This document shows positions 35,420-44,091 of a stretch of 64,000 bases of DNA, in pieces. Every line of letters starts with the position of its first letter. The stretch's first letter is position 1. The notes under the pieces are model-generated. The model was not told the DNA's origin. It did no database searches and was given only the letters and a program-made list of their open reading frames with translations. Position numbers and translations under genes: made by a program. Origin of the DNA: Anaerolineaceae bacterium (GTDB lineage Bacteria > Chloroflexota > Anaerolineae > Anaerolineales > Anaerolineaceae); contig JAURZL010000018.1 of NCBI GenBank assembly GCA_030653365.1, positions 434,001 to 498,000 of the forward strand. Reading direction: 5' to 3'.

Positions 35420-37009
35420 ATGTTACCTGATTTTCGAGTCCGACAAAGAGACTATTTATTAGACATTGCCAGAGCATTGGCAGAAGAGCTAAATCTTGAC
35501 AAACTTCTCGATAAAATCCTGAATGTTTCAATCGAAATGCTGGCTGGACAGGCAGGATTTATTGCTCTCAAGTCTGAAGCTCGTGGTTGGCATGTCAGAG
35601 TTTGGCATGGCTTACCGGTTCCCCTGGTTAAATATATTGAACCTTATCTTGCTCAAATTACTGAAATTGGTGGTGAACCAGGTCAATTAGAATTATCTCA
35701 AATAAATCAGATCATCAATGAATTGGCGCGTTCCGGGAGTTTTGGACTGCTTAATGGGGTTGGAATTCCCCTTGTTGCCCGAGGACAGGCTGTAGGCGTC
35801 ATTTACATTTTTCGCAGCTATTCCGGATCGTTTTCTTCTAATGATCGAACTATATTAGGTAGTTTTGCCAATCAGGCAGCAATCGCTGTTCAAAATGCAC
35901 AATTGTATAACCAGGTCAATCAGGAACGACAACGGATGTCTGCCTTGCTGGATACTGTAGCTGATGGCATCATGATCTTATCACCCTCCTTACGGATCGA
36001 ACGATATAATCCCGCCTTTCAACGATTATTACAATCTCCTGAAACAGAAATCCAAAATCAGGAACACAGTCAATTAATAAAATGGATGCAGCCACCTGTA
36101 GGTATCACCCTGGAAGATGCAGTCGCTGGCGGATGGCCATTAACAGCCCATGCTCATCTGTATGTGGAAGGTGACCTGAAGGTTGGTATTTCAAAAATAA
36201 AATTACCTGTAGGGATTACGTATGCCCCATTAGTCAGTGCTGAAAACGTCCTCCTCAATGTCATTGCTACCATTCGTGATATTACCCGTTTCCGCCAGGC
36301 TGAAGAGCTAAAAAGTACTTTTATATCGATCATCAGCCATGAACTGAAAACACCTGTCGCCTTGATTAAAGGATATGTCAGCACCCTTCGTAGGGAAGAC
36401 GCACGCTGGGATCGATCGATTGTTCAGGAAAGTTTGTCCATCATAGAGGAAGAAGCTGATCGATTGGGTGCTTTAATTGAGAACATGCTGGACGCATCAA
36501 GACTTCAGGCTGGGGGCATGTCTCTGAAACGTTCTGATGTGGTCCTTCCAGAGCTCATTAAACGCATGACAAAACGTTTTCAAAATCAATCTTCCTTACA
36601 TGAGCTTGTTATGGATTTTCCAGGTGACTATCCTGTTATCTTGGCAGATGAATCTCGGCTGGAACATGTAATCAGCAATTTGATTTCAAATGCCATAAAA
36701 TATTCCCCAAAAGGTGAGATTCGAATTTCCGGACAGGTTCGACCTGATGTTGTAATCGTCTGTATTAGTGATCAAGGTCCGGGTATTGCCGTGGAAGATA
36801 TCCCGCACGTTTTTGATCGCTTTTACAGAGCACCAGATATGGCACGCAATACCCGCGGTGCAGGGCTGGGATTATTTCTCACTCGTTCAATCATTGAAGC
36901 ACACGGGGGACAAATATGGGTGAACCCCGAATCGGGTAAAGGAGCTCGGATTTGTTTTTCTCTTCCCCGTTCAACTGATCAAATCCCACAAAAATTGTCA
37001 GTGGTATAA
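35420..37009 (+). CDS. Soluble sensor histidine kinase (GAF-PAS-HisKA-HATPase)
   Basis: 529 aa. A GAF domain at about 20-165 (LDKLLDKILNVSIEMLAGQA), a PAS domain at about 175-290 (ALLDTVADGIMILSPSLRIE), dimerisation/phosphoacceptor helix with His307 (FISIISHELKTPVALIKG), and an HATPase with N-box ISNAIKYSP, G1 ISDQGPGIA and G2 GAGLGLFLTRS. No membrane segment, so it senses a cytoplasmic signal. It starts 9 bases after the aminotransferase stop without a clear RBS, suggesting coupling. No response regulator is nearby. Confidence 0.93.
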   Translation: MLPDFRVRQRDYLLDIARALAEELNLDKLLDKILNVSIEMLAGQAGFIALKSEARGWHVRVWHGLPVPLVKYIEPYLAQITEIGGEPGQLELSQINQIINELARSGSFGLLNGVGIPLVARGQAVGVIYIFRSYSGSFSSNDRTILGSFANQAAIAVQNAQLYNQVNQERQRMSALLDTVADGIMILSPSLRIERYNPAFQRLLQSPETEIQNQEHSQLIKWMQPPVGITLEDAVAGGWPLTAHAHLYVEGDLKVGISKIKLPVGITYAPLVSAENVLLNVIATIRDITRFRQAEELKSTFISIISHELKTPVALIKGYVSTLRREDARWDRSIVQESLSIIEEEADRLGALIENMLDASRLQAGGMSLKRSDVVLPELIKRMTKRFQNQSSLHELVMDFPGDYPVILADESRLEHVISNLISNAIKYSPKGEIRISGQVRPDVVIVCISDQGPGIAVEDIPHVFDRFYRAPDMARNTRGAGLGLFLTRSIIEAHGGQIWVNPESGKGARICFSLPRSTDQIPQKLSVV

Positions 37010-37045
37010 TCTTTCCCATAAAATTTTTTTTAAGAGAGGCTAGTC

Positions 37046-38407
37046 ATGCCAAGAACACAAATTAGTTGTCCTCGCTGTCGTATGCCAATGTCAGCAGAAA
37101 TCCAGCAATTATTCGATATGAATACTGATCCACAGGCAAAACAAAAATTATTAAATGGGGAAGCAAATGTAATTCAATGTCAGGGGTGTGGCTTTCAAGG
37201 GTTATATCCAACGCCAATCGTATATCATGATCCAGAAAAAGGATTATTATTAACTTACTTCCCATCTGAATTAGGTGTCTCTATCAATGAACAGGAAAAA
37301 ATGGTAGGACCATTAATAAAACGAGTGGTTAATGATTTACCCATGGAAAAGCGCAAAGCTTACCTATTTCAAGCACAAAGCATGCTGACTTATCAGACTA
37401 TGATGGAAAAAATCCTTGAGGGAGATGGCGTCACCAAGGATATGCTTGATGCACAACAAAAGAAATTGCAGCTTATTCAAAGGTTGCTATCAACGCCTAA
37501 TGCTGACTCCCGCAAAGAAATCATTCAGCAAGAAGAAGCACTAATTGATGAGACATTTTTTGGTTTGCTAAACCGGCTAGTAGAAGCAACAGTGGCACAG
37601 GGCGATAAACAATCTGCCCAACAGTTAGCTCTTTTCCAGCAAGAATTATTACAGGAAACCAAAGTTGGAAAAGAAATCCAGGAAAAGATGAAATCATCCC
37701 AACGGGCTATGGAAGACTTACAGGCAACCGCCAAATCCGGATTGACCCGGGAAAAGCTTCTGGATCTATTTATCGATGCACCTGATGAAATCTATACCAA
37801 TACCTTGATCGGTATGGTACGGTCGGGTATTGATTATGAATTTTTCCAGTTGCTAGCTCAAAAGATCGAAAGTACTACTGATCCTGAAAAGAAAGTGAAA
37901 TTATCAAACTTAAGAGACTTTTTGGTAGAAGTCACCAAACAAATGGATGCACAAATTCAGGAAGAGCGAATTAAAGCCAGGGAGACTTTAATCAAAATCT
38001 TATCTGAAGCGAATATTGAGGTGGGTCTTGAAAAATTCGGCAATGAATTAAACGACCACTTCGTTGAGGCTGTTAAGGAAGGTCTTGATCAGGCCAGAAA
38101 AGCAGCTGATCTTGAAAAAATTGCAAAACTCGGTCAATTGAATAGTATGATTGAGGAAGCCAGTAAGCCACCAGCTGAAATTCAGTTTGTTGAAGCATTA
38201 TTACAGGCACCGGATGCAGACTCGATCAGGTCATTGCTGAATGAAAAACCTGAAGTTTTGAATGATGAGTTCGTGCAACTTCTGGCTGGATTAATTAATC
38301 AGACCGAACAACAGGGAAACCAACAGGCATTGGTAACCAAATTAAAAGAGGTTCATAAGGTAACCACCAAAGCACTCATGGCAAAGAACTTAAAAACACA
38401 GGGCTAA
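37046..38407 (+). CDS. CpXC domain protein with helical C-terminus
   Basis: 453 aa. N-terminal CpXC zinc ribbon: ISCPRCRMPMSAEIQQLFD and IQCQGCGFQGLYPTPIVYHD, followed by GLLLTYFPSELG. After about residue 90 it is a long alpha-helical, Gln/Glu/Lys-rich region with repeating LLxxPDADSxRxLL-like elements and likely coiled coils. CpXC proteins are of unknown function. RBS AAGAGAGGC. A terminator follows, and it closes the ROK-to-CpXC plus-strand group. Confidence 0.85.
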   Translation: MPRTQISCPRCRMPMSAEIQQLFDMNTDPQAKQKLLNGEANVIQCQGCGFQGLYPTPIVYHDPEKGLLLTYFPSELGVSINEQEKMVGPLIKRVVNDLPMEKRKAYLFQAQSMLTYQTMMEKILEGDGVTKDMLDAQQKKLQLIQRLLSTPNADSRKEIIQQEEALIDETFFGLLNRLVEATVAQGDKQSAQQLALFQQELLQETKVGKEIQEKMKSSQRAMEDLQATAKSGLTREKLLDLFIDAPDEIYTNTLIGMVRSGIDYEFFQLLAQKIESTTDPEKKVKLSNLRDFLVEVTKQMDAQIQEERIKARETLIKILSEANIEVGLEKFGNELNDHFVEAVKEGLDQARKAADLEKIAKLGQLNSMIEEASKPPAEIQFVEALLQAPDADSIRSLLNEKPEVLNDEFVQLLAGLINQTEQQGNQQALVTKLKEVHKVTTKALMAKNLKTQG

Positions 38408-38419
38408 AAGCTAATCAGA

Positions 38420-38448
38420 AGACTGATCAAACAGGTCAGTCTTTTTTT
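38420..38448 (+). terminator. Intrinsic terminator after the CpXC gene
   Basis: AGACTGA (38420-38426) and TCAGTCT (38436-38442) form a 7-bp stem with nine-base loop, then seven T. It separates two convergent transcripts (CpXC, plus; DinG-like, minus), 6 bases before the latter's stop. Confidence 0.85.
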
Positions 38449-38454
38449 ATTTCC

Positions 38455-41256
38455 CTACAAATTCAACCACTGAGCGGCTTTCCTGGGTAAATCGGTAACA
38501 GGGCCACTGACAAAATTGCAGGGTGGTAATGATTCCACAAAAAACTTTCCATATCTTTTGCTTAGAACACGTCGATCCAGCACTACGACAATACCACGAT
38601 CATATTGAGTACGAATAAGACGACCAAAACCCTGCCGAAATGTCAAGATCGCTTCCGGAATGGAATATTCATTGAAAGGATCATCAAATGTCTCTGAACG
38701 GGCAGCCACAATTGGATCTGATGGGACTGCAAATGGGATTTTTACGATAACCAGAACCGATAGCGCATCTCCAGGAATATCAACACCTTCCCAAAAAGCT
38801 CGTGTACCCAACAATACGGCTCGATCTGTATCTCGAAAGCTTTCTAACAGAGTATTTGCTGATGCGCCTTCCCCCTGTTCATATACCTGGATATCAGCAT
38901 CTGCCAATCTAGGTCCAATTGACCGAGACGTCTTTTTGAGTTGAGCATATGAAGTGAATAATGCCAGCAGTCTTCCACCTGTAGCCTTGCTTAATTGCAC
39001 TAATGTATGCTCTACCATTCTCTGGTATGCAGAAGCCTGAGATGGCTCCGGGATGTCATTTGGTAGATAAAGCATTGTGGCATTCTCATAATCAAAAGGA
39101 GAGCCAACAATCAACTCATCGGCTTCATCCGCATTCAAGCGATTACGCAAATAATCAAACTCTCCATGCGCAGTCAGCGTTGCTGAGGTTAAAATAATGG
39201 ATGCTTTATCATGCCAGAGATATTTCTCCATGAGGCTACCGATATGTAAAGGTGCAATTTGCAGAACCATGCATGTGGAATCAGGTTGTTGTTCAATCCA
39301 ATAAATATAATCCGCTTCAGGTTGAAGAATCATTGCATACAAAAAATGAGACGCTTCATTCATTCTTTGATGATTGAAACTCAAACTCCCAATTGCTTCT
39401 TCAATATCCTCCGCGGGACTATCAATCGTATCACTCAAATCCTTCAGGAAATCTTTAACAAGCTTAATCAGTAATTCCATGGTTTCGTTCGCCTGATCAT
39501 ATTGGATTTCTACTGCTGACCAGGCAGGGACGGTGCGAGTCGCAGGTAAAATCCTTACCTGTTGAGCGTACATCCCGATTGGTTGAAAATCACGTTCGGA
39601 CTCCAAAAAATCTTGAAGTGCATCAAAAAATGAATTCCAATCATGTTCCAACCGAAATGCCAAATCTGTCATTCGCTGGCAAATGGAAAAAGCACTGGCA
39701 AAATCTGAAGGACGCAAAACCTGTTTCAAAGCGGTTGTCAACCGTCCAAGGATTCCACTGGATACACTGCCTAATTCACGTAACATCCGTTGCATTTCAT
39801 TCTGGGTAATGCGATAGCTGAGCGTATTGGTGCTGGCTGCTTCCAGATGATGACCTTCATCGATTATCAGATACTCGTAAGCCGGTAATACACGACTACC
39901 CGTGACAACATCTGAAAGCAATAATGCATGATTAACAACTAAAACATGGGCATTTTGAGCTGCCTGGCGGACCTGGTAAAACGGACAGATTCCCCCCATG
40001 CGAGCTGTACAGGTTTCGGCATTACAATTTTCATCATCGGCAGAAAGTCTTTGCCAGATCTCACGTTCTAAGGGACTGTTGAGATTCAAGCGGGTTCGAT
40101 CACCATCCCCTCCCACATGAAGCCAGACGAGGATTTTCCCCAGAACGCGCATTTCTTCTTTATTTTCAGGACCACGAAAACGAAATGCTTCCAATCTTCG
40201 TGGACAAAGATAATTAGAGCGGCCTTTAAGTACGACAGTTCGCAAGGGGATATCCAAAGCAGAACAAAGGTCTGGAATATCTTTATTAATTAATTGATCC
40301 TGGAGAGCGATGGTATTGGTTGAGATTACAACACGATGATTATTTTTCAATGACCACAATGCCGCTGGAATTAAGTAAGCAAATGATTTACCTGTTCCGG
40401 TTCCCGCTTCAACCATAAGGTGATTTTGATTGGAAAAAGCTGAAGTTACACTACGTAACATCTCGACCTGTTGAGGACGATATTCAAAATTTTTAAAAAA
40501 TTTAGAAAACTCTCCGCCAGGCTCCAGGATCGAGCTAATTTCTTCCTCATCTAAGGGCTTAATTTCGGCATTTGGTTTGAAGGGTTGAGATAAAATATCC
40601 TCTTTAAGAAATAGTCCATCGAAAATGTTTTGAGTTCGAACATATTTTGGCTGGATTGGTTTTTTCTTTATGGTTGTCTTTAAGATTTCTTGAAAAAACC
40701 AGAAGCCGTCCCAATCGACTGGCTCTCCCAATCGAACGATCTCAGCCAGCAAATCTACAGGAAGCTCAATTGCCAAATCATAGAGTTCCAAAAATAGTTG
40801 GTGGGTCATTTTTGCATCTGTTAAAGCACGATGGGCTCCGATATTTGGAATATTTAATTGCTGGCAAAGTCCTCCCAGATTGTATCTGGAGGCTAATGGC
40901 ATCAGAACAGATGCTAATTCATAAGTATCGACTGCCTGAACATATTTTAAGATATTTGCCTGAAAGAGAAATCCAAGATCAAATTGAACATTATGCCCAA
41001 TTACTGGAGAATCACCTATAAAATCAACCAGATCTTGTAATACTGCTGTCAAAGGCGGAGCTTTTAGAACCATTTCATTATTGATACCAGTTAATTGGGT
41101 GATTTCAGGTGCAATCAGCCGATTTGGATTTATTAAGGTTGTAAATTCTTCTTCGATTCTCGAGGCATTAAAACGAACAGCTCCAATTTCGATAATTGCA
41201 TCTTTGCGGGAATCCAATCCGGTGGTTTCAAGGTCGAGTGCGATCAGGGAAGGCAT
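38455..41256 (-). CDS. dinG: DinG-type helicase with N-terminal DEDD exonuclease domain
   Basis: 933 aa. N-terminal DnaQ-like exonuclease: IALDLETTGLDSRKDAIIEI (Exo I), VIGHNVQFDLGFLF (Exo II) and GAHRALTDAKMTHQLF (Exo III). The XPD-type helicase follows: Walker A VEAGTGTGKSFAYLIPA, an Fe-S type cysteine set (YLCPRRLEAF, NCNAETC, GGICPFY), DEAH-like IIDEGHHLEAAS, and motif VI RQGFGRLIRT. Such fused proteins act in DNA repair and recombination as in Bacillus DinG. It is a lone gene on the minus strand. Confidence 0.95.
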   Translation of the reverse strand: MPSLIALDLETTGLDSRKDAIIEIGAVRFNASRIEEEFTTLINPNRLIAPEITQLTGINNEMVLKAPPLTAVLQDLVDFIGDSPVIGHNVQFDLGFLFQANILKYVQAVDTYELASVLMPLASRYNLGGLCQQLNIPNIGAHRALTDAKMTHQLFLELYDLAIELPVDLLAEIVRLGEPVDWDGFWFFQEILKTTIKKKPIQPKYVRTQNIFDGLFLKEDILSQPFKPNAEIKPLDEEEISSILEPGGEFSKFFKNFEYRPQQVEMLRSVTSAFSNQNHLMVEAGTGTGKSFAYLIPAALWSLKNNHRVVISTNTIALQDQLINKDIPDLCSALDIPLRTVVLKGRSNYLCPRRLEAFRFRGPENKEEMRVLGKILVWLHVGGDGDRTRLNLNSPLEREIWQRLSADDENCNAETCTARMGGICPFYQVRQAAQNAHVLVVNHALLLSDVVTGSRVLPAYEYLIIDEGHHLEAASTNTLSYRITQNEMQRMLRELGSVSSGILGRLTTALKQVLRPSDFASAFSICQRMTDLAFRLEHDWNSFFDALQDFLESERDFQPIGMYAQQVRILPATRTVPAWSAVEIQYDQANETMELLIKLVKDFLKDLSDTIDSPAEDIEEAIGSLSFNHQRMNEASHFLYAMILQPEADYIYWIEQQPDSTCMVLQIAPLHIGSLMEKYLWHDKASIILTSATLTAHGEFDYLRNRLNADEADELIVGSPFDYENATMLYLPNDIPEPSQASAYQRMVEHTLVQLSKATGGRLLALFTSYAQLKKTSRSIGPRLADADIQVYEQGEGASANTLLESFRDTDRAVLLGTRAFWEGVDIPGDALSVLVIVKIPFAVPSDPIVAARSETFDDPFNEYSIPEAILTFRQGFGRLIRTQYDRGIVVVLDRRVLSKRYGKFFVESLPPCNFVSGPVTDLPRKAAQWLNL

Positions 41257-41385
41257 GCAGGGATTATATCATTTAAACCATTTTTGAACAAATATTCTAA
41301 TTTAGTTTTCTGTTATTCTATGTCATTCAATTTTCACCTGAGCGATTTCCACTATAATCGTACTTATCAAAACAATGGAGTAAAA

Positions 41386-41436
41386 ATGAAGAATAAATAA
41401 ATAACAACAATCGTTTTCGATTGGGGAAATACAATC
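41386..41436 (+). other. Upstream in-frame segment of the HAD-HD gene, separated by an in-frame TAA
   Basis: ATG at 41386 has the RBS ATGGAGTAAAA and a TATAAT box about 30 bases upstream. It reads MKNK then TAA (41398-41400), then continues in the same frame as ITTIVFDWGNTIM into the main gene. VFDWGNT is the HAD motif I with the nucleophile Asp, so coding conservation clearly begins before the first usable ATG at 41437. Reasons could be a stop mutation, an assembly error in the AATA-rich stretch, or a non-canonical start such as ATA or ATC. Confidence 0.75.
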
Positions 41437-42444
41437 ATGATCGATGATCCCCGGTTTTCTGGCAAGATGAAGGATTGGCCAGAAGTAAAATTGATTGATG
41501 GTGCTTTTGATGTATTAGATAATCTATCCAATAAATATTCTCTGATCCTGGCAACAAATGCTGAGGATTCAAATTCTGAGGATATTTACGAAGCTCTAAA
41601 AAGAGTAAAAATCAACTCTTTCTTTAATCAAATATTCACGTTTCGTGAGATAAAAACCAAAAAACCTGAGCCTGAGTTTTTTAACAACATTTTGGATAAA
41701 TTACAACTCACTCCCAATTCAGTTCTTATGATCGGTGATGATTACAAAAAAGACATTCTTGGAGCAAAACTAGCTGGATGGAAAACAATCTGGTTTAATC
41801 CAGCGGGTTTACCTGCTGATGCCCATTTACCTCTCCACGACATGGAAGTGAGAAGTCTGAAAGAAATTCCGGATTTTCTATTAAGATCTTTTTTGCCGGA
41901 CATTCAAACTTGCCTGAATTGGTATATTAATTTAGGGGCTACCCACACCTTACTGGCACATGTTCATAATGTAGCTGCGATTGCTTACCAAATTGCACTC
42001 TGGTTTGAACAAAAAGGATATGTGATTAATCCATTATTGGCGCACAGAGGAGGTTTTACCCATGATTTGTCAAAATTACAGGAACAAAGTCAAAAAAATC
42101 ATGCAGTTTTAGCAGCAGAGTTCTTACTTGAAAAAAACCAGCATGATCTGTCAGAAATTGCCCGACGCCACTTAATTGGTGATTTAATATCCGAAGAAAC
42201 CAGACCTCAAACATGGGAAGAAAAAATTGTTAACTACGCTGACAAATTGTCCGAAGGAAACAATCTTGTTTCTTTGGATGAAAGGCTCTCAGCTTTACAA
42301 GATAGGTACCCGGCGTTTGCAAAAAAAATTCAAAAAAATACTCCGTTGATTAAAGCACTCGAACTCGAAATTGTTAACGCCCTTGAGACAAAGCCAAAAA
42401 TTTTGGTTGAAGATCTGAGATTATCCCTTTTTAGCGGAAAATAG
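41437..42444 (+). CDS. HAD-like hydrolase fused to an HD domain (5' end ambiguous)
   Basis: 335 aa from the ATG at 41437. The N-terminal about 140 residues are HAD-type: threonine motif II LILATNAEDSN, the Lys of motif III in FREIKTKKPEPEFF, and motif IV VLMIGDDYKKDILGAKLAGW. Motif I lies upstream of the annotated ATG (see 41386-41436). The C-terminal half is an HD domain: HVHNVAAIAYQIALW and HRGGFTHDLSKLQEQ with the His-Asp pair, then later RRHLIGD. HAD phosphatase plus HD phosphohydrolase suggests processing of a phosphorylated small molecule or nucleotide; substrate is unknown. Confidence 0.8.
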   Translation: MIDDPRFSGKMKDWPEVKLIDGAFDVLDNLSNKYSLILATNAEDSNSEDIYEALKRVKINSFFNQIFTFREIKTKKPEPEFFNNILDKLQLTPNSVLMIGDDYKKDILGAKLAGWKTIWFNPAGLPADAHLPLHDMEVRSLKEIPDFLLRSFLPDIQTCLNWYINLGATHTLLAHVHNVAAIAYQIALWFEQKGYVINPLLAHRGGFTHDLSKLQEQSQKNHAVLAAEFLLEKNQHDLSEIARRHLIGDLISEETRPQTWEEKIVNYADKLSEGNNLVSLDERLSALQDRYPAFAKKIQKNTPLIKALELEIVNALETKPKILVEDLRLSLFSGK

Positions 42445-42470
42445 TATCTTACCAACATAGCAGCTAGTAT

Positions 42471-42530
42471 GGTTTTGGTGGGTATCTCTGTTGAAACCAC
42501 CTGCCAACCCCAGTTTGTTGAGATAGCGTT
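42471..42530. repeat. Dispersed palindromic element, degenerate copy D
   Basis: GGTTTTGGTGGGT (42471-42483) and AACCACCTGCCAACCCC form a decayed palindrome followed by GTTTGTTGAGATAGCG, which aligns with the tail of the other copies (TTTATTGAAATGATAC). It lies between the convergent HAD-HD and beta-lactamase-fold genes. Confidence 0.45.
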
Positions 42531-42543
42531 GTAAATTTGGATT

Positions 42544-44025
42544 CTACTTAAAGGAAATATTATAGTAATTGTAAATTGCCGATGAAATTTGAGCCATGAC
42601 ATAATTAGCATTATCAAAAATCAACTGAACTGGATGATACATAAATATCACCAGAACGTAATTTCCCCCAGGTGTGTACACAATTCCAGCATCACTGATT
42701 GTGTGGATTAATCCATCAGTCTCTGTAATCCAACCGTGTTTATGAGCAACCTGGGTTGTTTCTGGAACTCCAGCCTGAATCAGGACACCAATTCGATTAC
42801 GAGAGAGATAATCGATCATACTGCGACATTCATCCTGAGTAACCTGAGCTCCTAGAACTGCTTTCAGAGATCCACCATCCTGAACAGCACATTGATAAAT
42901 GTCACCAAGCAACATACCTATTTCCGTTGAAGTTGTCTGGTTGTAAATATCAGGATTGGTATTGATATCACTTCGTTTATTTGCAGGAGTTTCGATTCTT
43001 CTAAGAAGTGGTGCTCCAGGATAAAAGTAACCAGCCAAAAAAGTATTTTCAAAACCTAATGCTTGTAAATCTTCCGTGACGAGTAACGGTCCCAGATTTC
43101 CTTCCAAAGCGTTTTCCATCAACCTGTCAGCAGGATCATTTTCTGACCTTTCTATCATCAACTCAATTTGATCAAGAATATCAGTTGAAGTTGGTGCTCT
43201 GGATCGACTGAAAGCAGATACCATAATGGGGATTTTCATGGTGCTTGCAGCTGTGAATGCAATATTAGGGCGAAGGGATTGCCCATTCTGGTATGCAAAA
43301 TTGATCTCCTGAAAATTTTGGAGATCAAGTAAATAGAGTTCGGTCAATCCATCAAAACCGGTACTATCGAGCACCTGCTTAAGCAGTACTTCCAGATTTT
43401 GATAAGAAGGACGTGAGGGATCAATCTGGGTATAGGTTAAATTGACAATTCGATTGATTGGGGAGCTCAAAGCATCTTTAATTAATACAGTTGCCCGATC
43501 AACATCCAGTTTAGTACCTGGATTTCCGGGTTGAAATTGAGTACTGCCAGGAATTGGAATGGCATCAGTTGCAGGTTGATCATACCGAACCGCAATTTCA
43601 TCTCGCAAATATGTTTTCAAGCGTTCATCAGAAAGTCTGATCCGTAAAGGAATTGCATCCGTTCGCGGAAAACGACCCCACATAAAATCCCAGAATCCAC
43701 TCCAAAAAGGTTGGGTGATTCGCTGCTGGTCAGCTGCTGTCAACATGCTTTCTAAATCTAATTCAAATCCAATTGATGATGGTCTGATTTGAATGACTGA
43801 CTCGTTGTATCGCATCTCAATGGGCAAGCTGAAAGCCTTGATCAATCGATCCGCTGCGGTTTGACGATCTAACCCACCTACCGGAACACCACCAATAACA
43901 GATCCAATGGGAAGACTTGCTCGAATTCGGCTATAACTGATTAATTGGATAACAGTCAGAACAACTGTCACAACAATTAAAAATATTGATAAACCACGAA
44001 CAAAGATAAGACCTAAATTTCGCAT
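42544..44025 (-). CDS. Membrane-anchored serine hydrolase with class A beta-lactamase fold
   Basis: 493 aa from the ATG at 44025. One N-terminal membrane segment (FVRGLSIFLIVVTVVLTVI), then a peptidoglycan-associated domain (GGVPVGGLDRQTAADRLIKA, as in VanW/L,D-transpeptidase partner proteins). The C-terminal part has the penicillin-recognising motifs: S-x-x-K in AASTMKIPIM, SEN in ERSENDPAD and K-H-G at KHGWI in place of the usual KTG. A catalytic Glu of the omega loop (ExxLN) is not evident, so beta-lactamase activity is doubtful; a cell-wall transpeptidase or esterase role is more likely. Confidence 0.8.
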   Translation of the reverse strand: MRNLGLIFVRGLSIFLIVVTVVLTVIQLISYSRIRASLPIGSVIGGVPVGGLDRQTAADRLIKAFSLPIEMRYNESVIQIRPSSIGFELDLESMLTAADQQRITQPFWSGFWDFMWGRFPRTDAIPLRIRLSDERLKTYLRDEIAVRYDQPATDAIPIPGSTQFQPGNPGTKLDVDRATVLIKDALSSPINRIVNLTYTQIDPSRPSYQNLEVLLKQVLDSTGFDGLTELYLLDLQNFQEINFAYQNGQSLRPNIAFTAASTMKIPIMVSAFSRSRAPTSTDILDQIELMIERSENDPADRLMENALEGNLGPLLVTEDLQALGFENTFLAGYFYPGAPLLRRIETPANKRSDINTNPDIYNQTTSTEIGMLLGDIYQCAVQDGGSLKAVLGAQVTQDECRSMIDYLSRNRIGVLIQAGVPETTQVAHKHGWITETDGLIHTISDAGIVYTPGGNYVLVIFMYHPVQLIFDNANYVMAQISSAIYNYYNISFK

Positions 44026-44077
44026 AATTACCAATCGATTCTACCAGATTCTGACAGGTAAATTAATTCACTTAGGA

Positions 44078-44091
44078 TATACTTAAAAATC
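44078..44091 (+). promoter_or_regulatory. -10 box giving a near-leaderless mRNA for the cNMP/PH protein
   Basis: TATACT (44078-44083) ends eight bases before the ATG at 44092, placing the predicted start at or within 2 bases of the start codon. No RBS is present. The -35 match is weak. Confidence 0.4.

Noticed and set aside
38455..41256. Separate exonuclease and helicase genes at the dinG locus
   Set aside because: The two domains are in one uninterrupted frame, as in Bacillus-type DinG.
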